From Fervidobacterium changbaicum (lineage in GTDB: Bacteria; Thermotogota; Thermotogae; Thermotogales; Fervidobacteriaceae): a stretch of 64,000 nt of DNA. A program made the translations under genes and the position numbers. Below are positions 29,155 to 38,618 of this stretch, piece by piece (within the stretch, counting starts at the first letter, position 1; every line of letters starts with the position of its first letter). The notes below the pieces were generated by a model. The model worked only from the letters and a program-made list of their open reading frames with translations. It had not been told where the DNA came from and did not search any database. The stretch lies in the NCBI RefSeq assembly GCF_004117075.1, contig NZ_CP026721.1, forward strand, positions 930,001 through 994,000. The letters run 5' to 3'.

Positions 29155-30783
29155 TCAAAAAAAACCGTTCTGTAACATGAAATCAAAGACTTTGCGAGCC
29201 AGTGGAGCTGCGTTATGTCCACCACTTTCTCCGTTTTCTACCAGCACCAGGACCGAATATTTCGGATTTCTTGAAGGTGCAAAACCCACAAACCAAGCAT
29301 GGGGAGGACCACTGTGGGTTTGTGCAGTTCCCGTCTTACCAGCAACTGTGATTTCGAAACCTTGGAAACTTTTCGCAGCCGTTCCACCGCTGGAAGCAGG
29401 ACCTTGAACTGTTGTCACCTGTTCTAACCCATCTATTAAAGTGTTCCAAACGTTCTCTGGAACGTTCAGCGGTATTTTCTTAGTTGAAACTTCCTCATTC
29501 AAAACCAATTTGGGTCTAACAAACAGCCCTTTGTTAGCTACGGTGTTGTAAAGGCTCAGCACTTGAATCGGAGTGAGGTCAAGAAATCCCTGCCCGATTC
29601 CAAATAAGATTGTGTCTCCTGGATACCATTTCTCATCTAATTTTTTCAATTTCCACTCGGGAGTTGGTAGCGTTCCGGCAACTTCTCCGGGCAAGTTTAT
29701 GCCAGTTTTTTGGTCAAGGTAAAATGCCTTTGCAACGGTAATAAGTTTATCAATTCCAACATCTAAAGCTGCGTTATAGAAGTAAACATTACAAGATACT
29801 CGAATGGCCTTCCTCAAATCCACAACTCCATGTCCCGTAATTAGCCAATCTTTGTAAGTTGCTGTCACTCTCCCCTTTGAATCTCTATATCTGAAAACTC
29901 CGTTGCACGTTATTGTATTAGGATGGCTATAGAGCAGCTGGGCTATCGCAGTGACAACTTTAAACGTCGAACCTGGCGGGTAAACGTTTGATATTGCCCT
30001 GTTTAGTAGAGGCTTCAGTGGATCGTTGACGAGCTTTTCCCATGTGAGAACATCTACCCCGTTTAAATCTACCTCCGGTGCAGGATAGGAAGCCATTGCG
30101 AGAATATCACCTGTTTGAACATTGCTTACAATGATAACAGAAGGAGTTGCAAGTTCACTGAGCAGGTCGTAAGCGTACTTTTGGAGTTTAAAGTTAATCG
30201 TTGTCTGTAAATCAAGGCCATTCTCTCCGAAGCTTTCTATGATGCTTTGCTGGTATTTACCACCCGGTGACCTGATGCCGTATGAGACGGATAATTTGCC
30301 TTTTAGTACATCGTTGTAAACATATTCAAGCCCAGAAATACCTTCTCCGTCCTTGTTAACGCTACCAACTATATGATAGAGGAAGCCATAAGACTTTCGT
30401 CGTTCAGTGGGGATAATTTCGTATCCCATACTCTGCAAAACAAAAGCTTGTTCCCAGCTAACTTCAACACTACCGTTGTTTTTTAAGATTGCAAGCTGTG
30501 AATCATCAATATATTTTCGTAATTTCTTCTCATCTTCCGCAGTGTATTTTTTCAAAACGAGTGTTGGTATTCTTTCACTCCAAGCAATTTTGACACCATC
30601 TGAAGAGTATATCGCTCCACGTAACCCTTTACTGTAAACACTCCGCTCAAGCAAAGAATTGAGCAAAGCCCTATGTTTTGGTTGGTCTATGACCTGAACT
30701 TTTACAAGACCGTAAATGATGTAGAAAAACATAAAAAAGAACATCACAAACGGTATAAAGCGCCTTATAGAACTTCCTGACAC
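29155..30783 (-). CDS. mrdA: Class B penicillin-binding protein (PBP2-like transpeptidase)
   Basis: A 542-residue peptidoglycan transpeptidase with one N-terminal membrane helix (about residues 8-30) and the bulk outside the inner membrane. Active-site motifs: S272-T-F-K275, S330-C-N332 and K483-T-G485. The dimerisation-like N-terminal domain is short and the whole protein is shorter than E. coli PBP2 (about 630). The PBP2-type role in elongation is likely but PBP3/FtsI cannot be excluded by motifs alone. Neighbours are not the usual rodA/mreB set; it follows the CCA-adding fusion gene. GTG 30783 or the ATG codons close by may start it. Confidence 0.85.
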   Translation of the reverse strand: MSGSSIRRFIPFVMFFFMFFYIIYGLVKVQVIDQPKHRALLNSLLERSVYSKGLRGAIYSSDGVKIAWSERIPTLVLKKYTAEDEKKLRKYIDDSQLAILKNNGSVEVSWEQAFVLQSMGYEIIPTERRKSYGFLYHIVGSVNKDGEGISGLEYVYNDVLKGKLSVSYGIRSPGGKYQQSIIESFGENGLDLQTTINFKLQKYAYDLLSELATPSVIIVSNVQTGDILAMASYPAPEVDLNGVDVLTWEKLVNDPLKPLLNRAISNVYPPGSTFKVVTAIAQLLYSHPNTITCNGVFRYRDSKGRVTATYKDWLITGHGVVDLRKAIRVSCNVYFYNAALDVGIDKLITVAKAFYLDQKTGINLPGEVAGTLPTPEWKLKKLDEKWYPGDTILFGIGQGFLDLTPIQVLSLYNTVANKGLFVRPKLVLNEEVSTKKIPLNVPENVWNTLIDGLEQVTTVQGPASSGGTAAKSFQGFEITVAGKTGTAQTHSGPPHAWFVGFAPSRNPKYSVLVLVENGESGGHNAAPLARKVFDFMLQNGFF

Positions 30784-30820
30784 CAGTTCTCACCCACACA
30801 ACTTTAGTCTACTGATCTGC

Positions 30821-33496
30821 TCATGTCTTTTGGTTTTCTGAAATTTCCGCCTGCTCAAGGTTTTTCAGGAACTGTTCAGCGATTTTTTCAACGGTTTGAA
30901 TCTCATCAAGTTTTGGATTGTCCAATTTCATTGCGTACAGTCTTTCCAAAATCTCGTTTATAACAGGTCCGGATTTGAGACTAAATCTTTCAATAACGTA
31001 TTTACCAGAGACTTTCTCAAGTTTTGTGTTAAGAATAGCGTCTATGTAAGTTATTAGGTATTCTTGGTCATCCTCTTCAAGGTATGCCGAGAGATGGATA
31101 AAGATGTACGGATTGCCTTTGCCAATCACTTTGTAGATATCTGAAAAATTCAATCGCGTTTCGATCATCGACTTTAAAGGCATCATCATATTCTCAGTGA
31201 ATTTCAAACTTTCAATGAACTTCTTTGGATAACCGTAGCGGTTTCTCATGTCATCCAGAGTCTCTTTGTCGTAGAACTCCAGAAGAACCGTTGATATCGC
31301 GTAAAAATCACTGATGTTTTGGTACCTTTCTTTGACACTTGGCAAAAACTTAAAGACTCGTTCCAGTTTTTCATCCATAGTAGGTGTGTAGTATGTTTTT
31401 GGAAAGATGTGTTTTAAAATCCCAAGTTCTGCTAAACGTCTGATTGCTTTCATCGGCTCTCTTTCTTCCAATATCTTTTCTATCTCCTGCCTTATCCTCG
31501 ATCCTGAAACCCTTTCTAAATATTTGCCCTCCAGATTCTTTTTCAAAATGTCCAATGTATGTTCTTCTATTCTGAAGTTGTACCTTGTTTCAAACCTGAC
31601 AGCCCTAATCATGCGAGTAGGGTCTTCTATGAAACTCAAGTTGTGAAGTATCCTTATGATACCTTCTTGAAGGTCTCTTTGGCAGTTAAAGAAGTCATAG
31701 AGCACTCCAAACTCGTTGGGATTCAACTTTATTGCCATTGCGTTTATTGTGAAATCCCTTCGGTACAGGTCTTTCTTTATCGTGCTCACGTCAACTTGTG
31801 GAAGTTCTCCTGGCTTTTCATAGTATTCCGTTCGCGCTGTTGCAATATCTATTTTGAAACCATCTTTAAATACCAACGTTGCAGTATAAAATTTCTCGTA
31901 AGGGACAACAATCGCATCGAGCTGTTTGCCCACGTACTTTGCAAACTCAATCCCATTCCCCTCTACGACTATATCTATATCGTAATTAGGTATATTTAAT
32001 AATAAGTCCCTGACAAATCCACCCACTACATAGACTGGCATCTTCAATTCATGTCCATAAATACCAATGAGTCTCAACAAGTTGACAATTCTCTTGTCGA
32101 GCCTTTCGTATATAATATCAGTTACATTCTTGAAATTAAAGCTAACTTCGCTTTCCTGAGGTGTTTGAACCGGTTGCTTTTGACTTGCCCTGATGATATC
32201 TGACCTTGTAACGATTCCAACAAGTATATTGTTTTCATCCAAGATAGGTATTCTCCCGACGTCGTGCTCGATCATCAGCTTTTTGAGAGTACTTACAGGT
32301 GTGTCTGTCTTTGCCGTTATAAGCTTCGATGTCATTACCGATTTAACGGGTCTTTTGCCTAAACCGTGGTTAATAGCCTTTTCTATCGTCTTTTTAGTAA
32401 CAATCCCAACAAGCTTATTACCTTCAACAATTGGTATACCGTTGTGCCCGGTTATTTCCATTGTTTTGTTAACCTCTTCTATTGTTTCCGATGCCAACGC
32501 CGTTCTAACAGGTGAAGACATGATGTCTTTAGCCTTGAGGCCTGATGAAATGTATTTTGGAAGTGTATTCAAAACCTTGTGTATGACCTCTTCGACAGCC
32601 ACCATCGAGAGCGTCGCAGAAGCTGCCTGCCTATGTCCTCCACCTCCAAATTCACTCATCAAGCCTCTTATGTCCACATCGGGAGACTTCGTCCTTCCCA
32701 CGATAAAGACTTTCTTTCCCATTCTCACCACTGCGATCAGCGTCTCCGGTTCTTGAGCATACCAGTATTTTGCAACGACCGCAGAAAGCCCACCTACGAA
32801 TTTTTCGGTTTCCGCATGCGTTATCGTAATGATATGATTGTCTATGGTGTAAGTTTGCGTGTTCTGTAGTAAATTTTGGAGTAGTAATTTCTGGTCTATC
32901 GTCAGATCAAATTTCACGTATTCGGCTACTATTTCTACCTCTAAACCGCTTTCAAATAGATATCTAACTGCATCGATATCATCCAACGTTGTGCTTGAGA
33001 AGAGCAGATTACCAGTGTCTTCGTATATGGCAATCCCAAGCAAGGTAGCTTCTATTCTATTTGGTTTAACCCCGTGTTCCCTCAACATTTTCGTTACGAT
33101 GCTTGCGGCAGCTCCTGTTTGTCGAAAGATTTTAGTGATACCATATCCGAGCGTACTTGTGCTATTTTCTGAACTATCAGAACCTCTTATATCGGGGTGA
33201 TGGTCAATTATCGTTATCTTGGCATCAGGTCTTAGTTTCTTCTTTATCTCATCACCGATTCTCTCCAAGCCTGGCGTATCGACGATTATCAGTTCCTCTA
33301 TACCCTCTTCCACCTTCGCAATCTGATCACTTGTTAAATAGGGAAATTCGTCCTCGTAAAGTCGTAGGTATTCTTTAAGGTTCTGCATGGGAACCCCAGA
33401 GATAACGATTTCAAAGTCCGGATGGAGTTTTTTCATACCTACACAAGAAGCAAACCCATCAAAATCTGGATTGTTGTGAGTGGTTATAACCTTCAA
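30821..33496 (-). CDS. cca: tRNA CCA/A-adding nucleotidyltransferase fused to DHH and CBS domains
   Basis: An 891-residue multidomain protein. Residues 1-300 are a DHH/DHHA1 phosphoesterase: NNPDFDGFAS (8-17), DHHP (98-101) and GGGGHRQAAS (284-293). Residues 323-440 hold two CBS domains (KDIMSSPV and KSVMTSKL start them). From about 488 a class II nucleotidyltransferase head follows: VVGGFVRD (490-497), DID (506-508) and RRDFTINAMA, then the RNA-binding helical body. The same fusion is known in Thermotoga. It adds or repairs the 3' CCA end; the DHH part may be a nuclease or cyclic-nucleotide phosphodiesterase. Its stop overlaps nothing, but its start overlaps the upstream phosphoesterase stop by 4 bases. 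Confidence 0.9.
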   Translation of the reverse strand: MKVITTHNNPDFDGFASCVGMKKLHPDFEIVISGVPMQNLKEYLRLYEDEFPYLTSDQIAKVEEGIEELIIVDTPGLERIGDEIKKKLRPDAKITIIDHHPDIRGSDSSENSTSTLGYGITKIFRQTGAAASIVTKMLREHGVKPNRIEATLLGIAIYEDTGNLLFSSTTLDDIDAVRYLFESGLEVEIVAEYVKFDLTIDQKLLLQNLLQNTQTYTIDNHIITITHAETEKFVGGLSAVVAKYWYAQEPETLIAVVRMGKKVFIVGRTKSPDVDIRGLMSEFGGGGHRQAASATLSMVAVEEVIHKVLNTLPKYISSGLKAKDIMSSPVRTALASETIEEVNKTMEITGHNGIPIVEGNKLVGIVTKKTIEKAINHGLGKRPVKSVMTSKLITAKTDTPVSTLKKLMIEHDVGRIPILDENNILVGIVTRSDIIRASQKQPVQTPQESEVSFNFKNVTDIIYERLDKRIVNLLRLIGIYGHELKMPVYVVGGFVRDLLLNIPNYDIDIVVEGNGIEFAKYVGKQLDAIVVPYEKFYTATLVFKDGFKIDIATARTEYYEKPGELPQVDVSTIKKDLYRRDFTINAMAIKLNPNEFGVLYDFFNCQRDLQEGIIRILHNLSFIEDPTRMIRAVRFETRYNFRIEEHTLDILKKNLEGKYLERVSGSRIRQEIEKILEEREPMKAIRRLAELGILKHIFPKTYYTPTMDEKLERVFKFLPSVKERYQNISDFYAISTVLLEFYDKETLDDMRNRYGYPKKFIESLKFTENMMMPLKSMIETRLNFSDIYKVIGKGNPYIFIHLSAYLEEDDQEYLITYIDAILNTKLEKVSGKYVIERFSLKSGPVINEILERLYAMKLDNPKLDEIQTVEKIAEQFLKNLEQAEISENQKT

Positions 33497-34680
33497 ACAA
33501 TCACTTCCCTCTTTCTTAACTTGTTGACAGAACCTGTGACAATTTCAATTTCACCTGAGGCATCAACACGAGCAATAGCGTAGAATATTTCAAAGAATCT
33601 TTGGAAAATATTCTTTGACTTTCTTTCGACAACGGGCTTCCAAGAACCACAGTTCACGTAAAACTTCACATCGTCTTTTATTTTAATCAAGTCAAAACCA
33701 GGTTTGTGGTTATGTCCCATCACAATACCTTGTATGTCTTCAAAAGGCTTGCTAAGAAAAGTTTCGTTTAAATACCCATCCATATTCTTGAAAAACCACT
33801 CCGGATCTTTGAATATCTTAATCGCAGCCTTTTTCAAATAATCCGTTTTCCTAACATTTCGTGCTTTCATAACCCCGCGTACCAATAACTCACCAAGTTT
33901 TATTCCGCCAATTTTGTTCAAAAATAGTATCGACAAGTTACTCATCAACGGGTACCTTTTTTTCATCCAGTACTTAGCCTCATCTTCGCGCATCATGGTT
34001 ATGAAGTTGTCTATCCACAACTTCAGTAAATCGACGCTCGTTTCATACAATTTCGAAATCTGTTCAAGCCATTGGAAAACATCGAGTGAAGGTCTGACGT
34101 TATCGTAGTCGCTCACTACTTCTTCTGGCAAATATTCTCTCAACACGTCGTCGAAGTTTATCATCATGTACCTTGAGATAAAATCACCAAGTGGAGGGAT
34201 TATCTCACCGTTGACTTCGGTAAACTTGTTGATAGCATCGAACTGATTTCCATGTACCGCTAGGATCTGTGTTTGCTCATCGTAGTAGTACGGGACTATT
34301 TCGAGATTCCTTATCTTTTCCTTTAGCCTTTCTTGCAGCGTTTTATTTCCTAAAATATAGTAATCGTGGTTACCAACCACGTATGTAACTTTTCCTTTAA
34401 ATTTTGCCAGAGCATCAAATACTTTGGGATGAGCTTGCTCTATAGAATCTATAAGTTTTCCATCAAGTGAATGAACAATTTCCCAGAACGGTTTTAACCC
34501 AGCATGCCTAATGTATTCGGACTCGAGAATCTCAAACCCGTCACCTACAATAACAAGCTCTGGGTTTTCCAAACCGTTCCACTCATTTATGAAGTTAGTA
34601 AAAAGTTCGTCTTGTGTGAAATCATCTTTACCGTTTCCATCTCCGATGTGCAAATCACTGACGAATATTATATTCCTCAA
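33493..34680 (-). CDS. Calcineurin-like metallophosphoesterase
   Basis: A 395-residue cytoplasmic phosphoesterase. Metal motifs in order: SDLHIGD (residues 8-14), VGDGFEI, VGNHDYY, the VHGN segment and GHNHKP. The D-H, GD, GNHD, H and GHxH pattern is complete. A helical insertion in the middle makes it longer than most UDP-2,3-diacylglucosamine hydrolase relatives. The start is TTG 34680: an in-frame stop lies 4 codons upstream, and AAGGGGATG is about 11 bases ahead. It is coupled to the CCA-adding fusion by a 4-base overlap and follows rnz by 24 bases, so a role in RNA or nucleotide 3'-end processing is possible. Confidence 0.85.
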   Translation of the reverse strand: MRNIIFVSDLHIGDGNGKDDFTQDELFTNFINEWNGLENPELVIVGDGFEILESEYIRHAGLKPFWEIVHSLDGKLIDSIEQAHPKVFDALAKFKGKVTYVVGNHDYYILGNKTLQERLKEKIRNLEIVPYYYDEQTQILAVHGNQFDAINKFTEVNGEIIPPLGDFISRYMMINFDDVLREYLPEEVVSDYDNVRPSLDVFQWLEQISKLYETSVDLLKLWIDNFITMMREDEAKYWMKKRYPLMSNLSILFLNKIGGIKLGELLVRGVMKARNVRKTDYLKKAAIKIFKDPEWFFKNMDGYLNETFLSKPFEDIQGIVMGHNHKPGFDLIKIKDDVKFYVNCGSWKPVVERKSKNIFQRFFEIFYAIARVDASGEIEIVTGSVNKLRKREVIV

Positions 34681-34704
34681 ATCCCAACTTCATCCCCTTT
34701 TCTA

Positions 34705-35541
34705 TTAGAGTTCAAATATTCTCTCAGGATGGACGTACAATATCTTTGTTCCCGGGATCTGTATTTTCCTGATGACCTTCTCCATGCTTCTTATGTATCT
34801 GGAAGATATATGATAAAGGACGAGCGTTTGAACATTTGCCTCTTTCACAAGTTCTATTACTTCTTCGAGTGATGCGTGGTTGTTGAATTTTCTGTCCTCT
34901 TTCTTTAGAAAAGTGCACTCGTGAAAGAGGATTTCGGTGTCTTGTATGTCTTCTTTTTTCAACAAGATCGTGTCGCCCGAGATAGTCAGAACCTTTTTTT
35001 CGTACGTTTCCGTCACTTGCTCGCTTCCATAAGTCTTGACAAGCCTTGTTATTTCTTCTTTCGAAAGGTCCCTGTATTCTGCTTTCAACCTTTTGCGGAC
35101 CTCGACAAGGTGATAACCGAATGCCGCTTCGCTGTAAGTATGCAGAACACTAAATGGTTTTATATAACGATTCGTTGTTTCAGAATCTCTCAATGGAACC
35201 TTTTCACCTTCTTTGAGAGGCACAAACTGGAGTTTAAATCGTAGTTCGCTGTTTGCTCTCCTTAAGAAATCTGCGTACAGTTCTATGCCTTTGTTTCCCG
35301 AAGGATAATAAATGGTCAAAGGTTTTTCTCTATCGCCCATTGCATTGTTTCTTGTGTTGATTATCGACCATAGACCTGATATATGGTCAACATGACCATG
35401 CGTCAAAAAGATGTGCTTAACTGCGTATATTTTATTTGTTAACATCGTTGCTACGCCTTCACCTGCGTCAAATAGTATGCGCTCAGGTGAGTAGTAAATC
35501 CATGTGGAATAAAGTGCCTTGGAAAAAGCTACTATGTTCAT
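34705..35541 (-). CDS. rnz: Ribonuclease Z, short form
   Basis: A 278-residue metallo-beta-lactamase-fold endonuclease that matures tRNA 3' ends. THGHVDH at residues 47-53 is the metal motif; HTYSEAAFGY, ISGDT, FHEC and NNHAS follow with the expected ligands, and the C-terminal YHISSRY carries the last His. In Thermotoga maritima this enzyme is known to cleave mostly after the encoded CCA. All three tRNAs in this window encode CCA, which agrees. It lies upstream of a metallophosphoesterase and the CCA-adding fusion. Length matches the Thermotoga enzyme. Confidence 0.92.
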   Translation of the reverse strand: MNIVAFSKALYSTWIYYSPERILFDAGEGVATMLTNKIYAVKHIFLTHGHVDHISGLWSIINTRNNAMGDREKPLTIYYPSGNKGIELYADFLRRANSELRFKLQFVPLKEGEKVPLRDSETTNRYIKPFSVLHTYSEAAFGYHLVEVRKRLKAEYRDLSKEEITRLVKTYGSEQVTETYEKKVLTISGDTILLKKEDIQDTEILFHECTFLKKEDRKFNNHASLEEVIELVKEANVQTLVLYHISSRYIRSMEKVIRKIQIPGTKILYVHPERIFEL

Positions 35542-35590
35542 ATCTTTGCATCTTCAACTCCTTTTTCAGCGCATTTAGGATCTTGGTCTA

Positions 35591-36043
35591 TTAATCTTCG
35601 CCCCTCACTACTTCAACTTTAATTTTTCCAGAAACACCGCCGGGTAATTTAACAACCACGTCGTAGAGTCCCACGCTTTTTATAGGTGTATCAAGTGATA
35701 TCCACCTTTTGTCAAACTCCCTTCCTAAGATTTTTTCTATTTCCTCTGCGATGTTCGAATTTGTAAGCGAACCAAATAACTTACCGCCCTCGCCAGCTTT
35801 TGCTTTGATTTTAAAGAGGTGTTTTTGAAGTTCGGCAAGGAGCTCTTCACTTGCTTTTTTCTGTTCTTCTTGTCTTCTTTTTTCCTCTTCTTTTTGTCTT
35901 TCCAACTCTTTAATCACTTCAGGTGTCGCTTCCTTAGCCAATCCCTTTGGAATAAGGAAATTTCTGGCGTATCCATCGGAAACGCTGACTATCTGACCTC
36001 TTTTTCCAAGTTTCGGAACATCCTGCATCAGGACTACTTTCAT
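35591..36043 (-). CDS. rplI: 50S ribosomal protein L9
   Basis: A 150-residue two-domain protein of the L1 region. The N-terminal domain MKVVLMQDVPKLGKRGQIV and DGYARNFLIPKGLA is diagnostic; a long charged helix (ERQKEEEKRRQEEQKKASEE, near residues 49-68) links to the C-terminal domain KLFGSLTNSNIAEEIE. Its neighbours prmC and rnz replace the usual rpsF/rpsR setting. GGGGTGAAGAAGCT precedes ATG 36043. Normal length. Confidence 0.96.
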   Translation of the reverse strand: MKVVLMQDVPKLGKRGQIVSVSDGYARNFLIPKGLAKEATPEVIKELERQKEEEKRRQEEQKKASEELLAELQKHLFKIKAKAGEGGKLFGSLTNSNIAEEIEKILGREFDKRWISLDTPIKSVGLYDVVVKLPGGVSGKIKVEVVRGED

Positions 36044-36082
36044 AGCTTCTTCACCCCTTTTTTGAAACTTTAGAAATTTGAC

Positions 36083-36901
36083 TCAATCTCTTGGCTCAAT
36101 AACCAAATATCTATCTTTTCCAGCGAGGTCTTTTAAGATTTTTCCACCGGTTAAACTTATTAATTTCTCACCTTGGTCCTCGCCTATTTCCATTATAACA
36201 ATTTTACCTGAGATATCATAGCGATTGAAGAATTCTCTGTAAAAGTCCAGCCCATCCTCTCCAGCAAAGAGTGCTTCTTTTGGTTCAAAATCGAGTTCTT
36301 TTTGGAGTTTGGCATTATTCCTTACATACGGCGGATTAGAGACTACCAATTCTATACTATCCCACTCTTTTCGGAACGGTTCTGCATAGCTGCCAAGTCT
36401 GAATTCACAACTTGTACCATATCTCTCCGCATTCTTCTTGGCAAGTCTTATCGCTTTTTCGTTAACGTCCGTTCCGAGAACTTTCACACCAAGTGTTGAC
36501 AATTCTTTGTTGGTAGCACACTCAAGTGCAATGGTCACAGCTATCACTCCGCTACCAACACCTATGTCTAAAACTTTCCTCAGCTTGTATTTTCTTATGT
36601 ACTCCAGGCTCAAATCTACAAGTCCTTCTGTTTCCCACCTTGGTATGAGCACGCCTTCTTCTATGTAAAACAACCTGCCGTAAAATTCCACTTCGCCAAC
36701 GATATACTGCAGCGGATATCCTGTGAGACGTTTCTCAAACAGGTGAATTATGGAATCAAGCTGTTCATCTGGGCATTCTTCATCATAATGCGCAATTACG
36801 TATTCTTTCCTTTTTCCAAGTACTTTTCCAATCAAAAGAAGAGCCTCCCGCTCGGGAAGCCCTCTTTCCTTGTAAGTGCGAACAATTTCAGAAAACTTCA
36901 T
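36083..36901 (-). CDS. prmC: Release factor glutamine methyltransferase
   Basis: A 272-residue S-adenosylmethionine-dependent enzyme (PrmC/HemK) that methylates the Gln of the GGQ motif in RF1 and RF2. The SAM-binding segment is VLDIGVGSGVIAVTIAL and the catalytic substrate motif is VVSNPPYVR. An N-terminal helical domain with QYIVGEVEFYGR is typical. The frame opens at GTG 36916; ATG 36901 is preferred because it follows GAAGG and gives a normal N-terminus. It sits between the DUF59 gene and rplI. No prfA lies next to it, unlike many genomes. Confidence 0.93.
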   Translation of the reverse strand: MKFSEIVRTYKERGLPEREALLLIGKVLGKRKEYVIAHYDEECPDEQLDSIIHLFEKRLTGYPLQYIVGEVEFYGRLFYIEEGVLIPRWETEGLVDLSLEYIRKYKLRKVLDIGVGSGVIAVTIALECATNKELSTLGVKVLGTDVNEKAIRLAKKNAERYGTSCEFRLGSYAEPFRKEWDSIELVVSNPPYVRNNAKLQKELDFEPKEALFAGEDGLDFYREFFNRYDISGKIVIMEIGEDQGEKLISLTGGKILKDLAGKDRYLVIEPRD

Positions 36902-36930
36902 GGAGCCTTCGAGCACTCAAAACACTGTTC

Positions 36931-37239
36931 TTAAATCCCGAGTTGTTTTCGAATGACTGGATCTATTCTATCAGGTGTCCAAGGTGGGTCAAATGTGAGT
37001 TCGACTTCTACATTATTAACACCCTCTATAGACCTTATCTTCATTTCCGCATCACCCATAATTCCACCAGCGAGCGGGCACATCGGGGTAGTCATCGTCA
37101 TGAGCACTTTGACATTGTTTTGGTCATCCACCTGTATATCGTAAACAAGACCCAATGTAACCACGTCAAGTCCTATCTCCCAGTCAATAACTTCCTTAAG
37201 TTTGTTCCACACAGCATTTTTTAGTTCTTCCTTTGTCAT
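36931..37239 (-). CDS. DUF59/MIP18 family (SufT-like) protein
   Basis: A 102-residue protein of the iron-sulfur assembly-related DUF59 family (SufT, PaaD, MIP18). The family core is seen in DVVTLGLVYDIQVD and the loop TPMCPLAGGIMGDAE with the conserved Cys, then ELTFDPPWTPDRI. The structure of the T. maritima member is known, but its exact task is not. Its ATG overlaps the glmM stop by 4 bases, so it is co-translated with glmM. No suf genes are next to it. Confidence 0.88.
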   Translation of the reverse strand: MTKEELKNAVWNKLKEVIDWEIGLDVVTLGLVYDIQVDDQNNVKVLMTMTTPMCPLAGGIMGDAEMKIRSIEGVNNVEVELTFDPPWTPDRIDPVIRKQLGI

Positions 37240-38540
37240 GCATTTTCACCTCCGTTGGTAAGCTCTTCTATCTTACTGGCTATTTCGTATGCAACATTAT
37301 TAATGTATTCTTCATCTGGTCCCTGAACAAAGACCCTTACAAGCGGTTCGGTTCCCGACGGTCTGACGACGATGTCCGTGTCTTCTCGTTTGTATTTCTC
37401 AATCAGTTCTCTTACCTCTTTGTTTTCAACAACAAGTTTATTCTTGCACTTGATATTGAGCATAACTTGTGGATAATCCGATATTTCGTCAGCAAGTTCA
37501 GATAGTTTCTTCCCTTTTAGAATCATTACCCTTATAGTTTCCAATGCCGTTATCAATCCGTCACCTGTTGTCGACCTATCCAAGAAGATAATATGCCCGC
37601 TTCTCTCTCCACCAAGGACCGCACCATGTTCCATCATCTGCTCAAGAACGTACCTATCTCCGACTTTCGCCCTTAAAAGTTTGATACCGTGCTTTTTAAG
37701 GAAGACCTCAAGCCCCATGTTAGAAAGCACAGTTCCCACAACTACATTGTTCTTCAAACGTCCCTCGCTTTTCATCTGGACCGCACACATTCCTAATATT
37801 TTGTCACCATGAACTTCCTGCTTTTTCTCATCTAGCAAAATACATCTATCAGCGTCACCATCGTGAAGTATCGCAAGGTTGTGACTTGTCATCTTTTCTC
37901 TTGCATGGTCTGGATTTGTAGAACCGCAATCTACGTTTATATTATAACCATCCGGATTATTATTAATCACTTCTACTTTTGCTCCGAGTTGTTTTAAAAC
38001 ATAAGGTGTTGTTTCATACGCTGCTCCATTTCCGGCATCAACCAATATCTTCAAACCTGACAAATCTAAATTTGGGAATTGTTGAATAACGTAGTTTGCA
38101 TATTCCTCAAAAGCAAGCTTGTAGTCAACTACGCAACCTATCTCGTTGTAAGGAGCGTAATGAAGCTCTTTCATCCGCTTTTCCAAATTTTCCTCCACAT
38201 CATCTGGAAGCTTAAAGCCTTTGGAGATGACCTTTAAGCCGTTGAATTCTGGAGGATTGTGCGAAGCGGAAATCATCACTCCCACAGCATCTTCAAGTTT
38301 CGTTATTATCGCCAACGCTGGGGTCGGAAGAACACCGCATCGATAAACCGTGGCACCCGCAGCAGTAGCCCCGGCAATAATTGCCGCTTCGAGCATATCA
38401 CCGCTCGCTCTTGTATCTTTAGCTATAAATATTCTGTTACTGATGTATCTGCCAAGTGCATTTCCCAACCTAAACGCTATTTCTGATGTAAGTTCTTCGT
38501 TAACCACACCCCTTATGCCATCAGTTCCAAAGAGCCTCAT
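37236..38540 (-). CDS. glmM: Phosphoglucosamine mutase
   Basis: A 434-residue alpha-D-phosphohexomutase that converts glucosamine-6-phosphate to glucosamine-1-phosphate for peptidoglycan precursors. It opens with MRLFGTDGIRG; the phosphorylated serine is Ser93 in SASHNP, the metal loop is DGDADR near residue 230, and the sugar motif GERSGH marks GlmM rather than PGM/PMM. The C-terminal phosphate loop is VRPSGTEPLVRVF. GGGAGGATTTCTT precedes ATG 38540. An insertion sequence begins only 28 bases upstream, so the native upstream region is displaced. Confidence 0.95.
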   Translation of the reverse strand: MRLFGTDGIRGVVNEELTSEIAFRLGNALGRYISNRIFIAKDTRASGDMLEAAIIAGATAAGATVYRCGVLPTPALAIITKLEDAVGVMISASHNPPEFNGLKVISKGFKLPDDVEENLEKRMKELHYAPYNEIGCVVDYKLAFEEYANYVIQQFPNLDLSGLKILVDAGNGAAYETTPYVLKQLGAKVEVINNNPDGYNINVDCGSTNPDHAREKMTSHNLAILHDGDADRCILLDEKKQEVHGDKILGMCAVQMKSEGRLKNNVVVGTVLSNMGLEVFLKKHGIKLLRAKVGDRYVLEQMMEHGAVLGGERSGHIIFLDRSTTGDGLITALETIRVMILKGKKLSELADEISDYPQVMLNIKCKNKLVVENKEVRELIEKYKREDTDIVVRPSGTEPLVRVFVQGPDEEYINNVAYEIASKIEELTNGGENA

Positions 38541-38584
38541 AAGAAATCCTCCCTTGATTCATTTGATGCTGTTAACTAAAAGTA

Positions 38585-38613
38585 TTGAAAATTTCCAAAA
38601 ACCGTATTATCTT
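38585..38613 (+). promoter_or_regulatory. Probable promoter of the transposase gene
   Basis: TTGAAA (38585-38590) and TATCTT (38608-38613) are 17 bases apart, just inside the left end. The predicted start near 38620 falls at the first base of the hairpin that would cover the ribosome site. Confidence 0.45.
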
Positions 38614-38618
38614 CTTAT

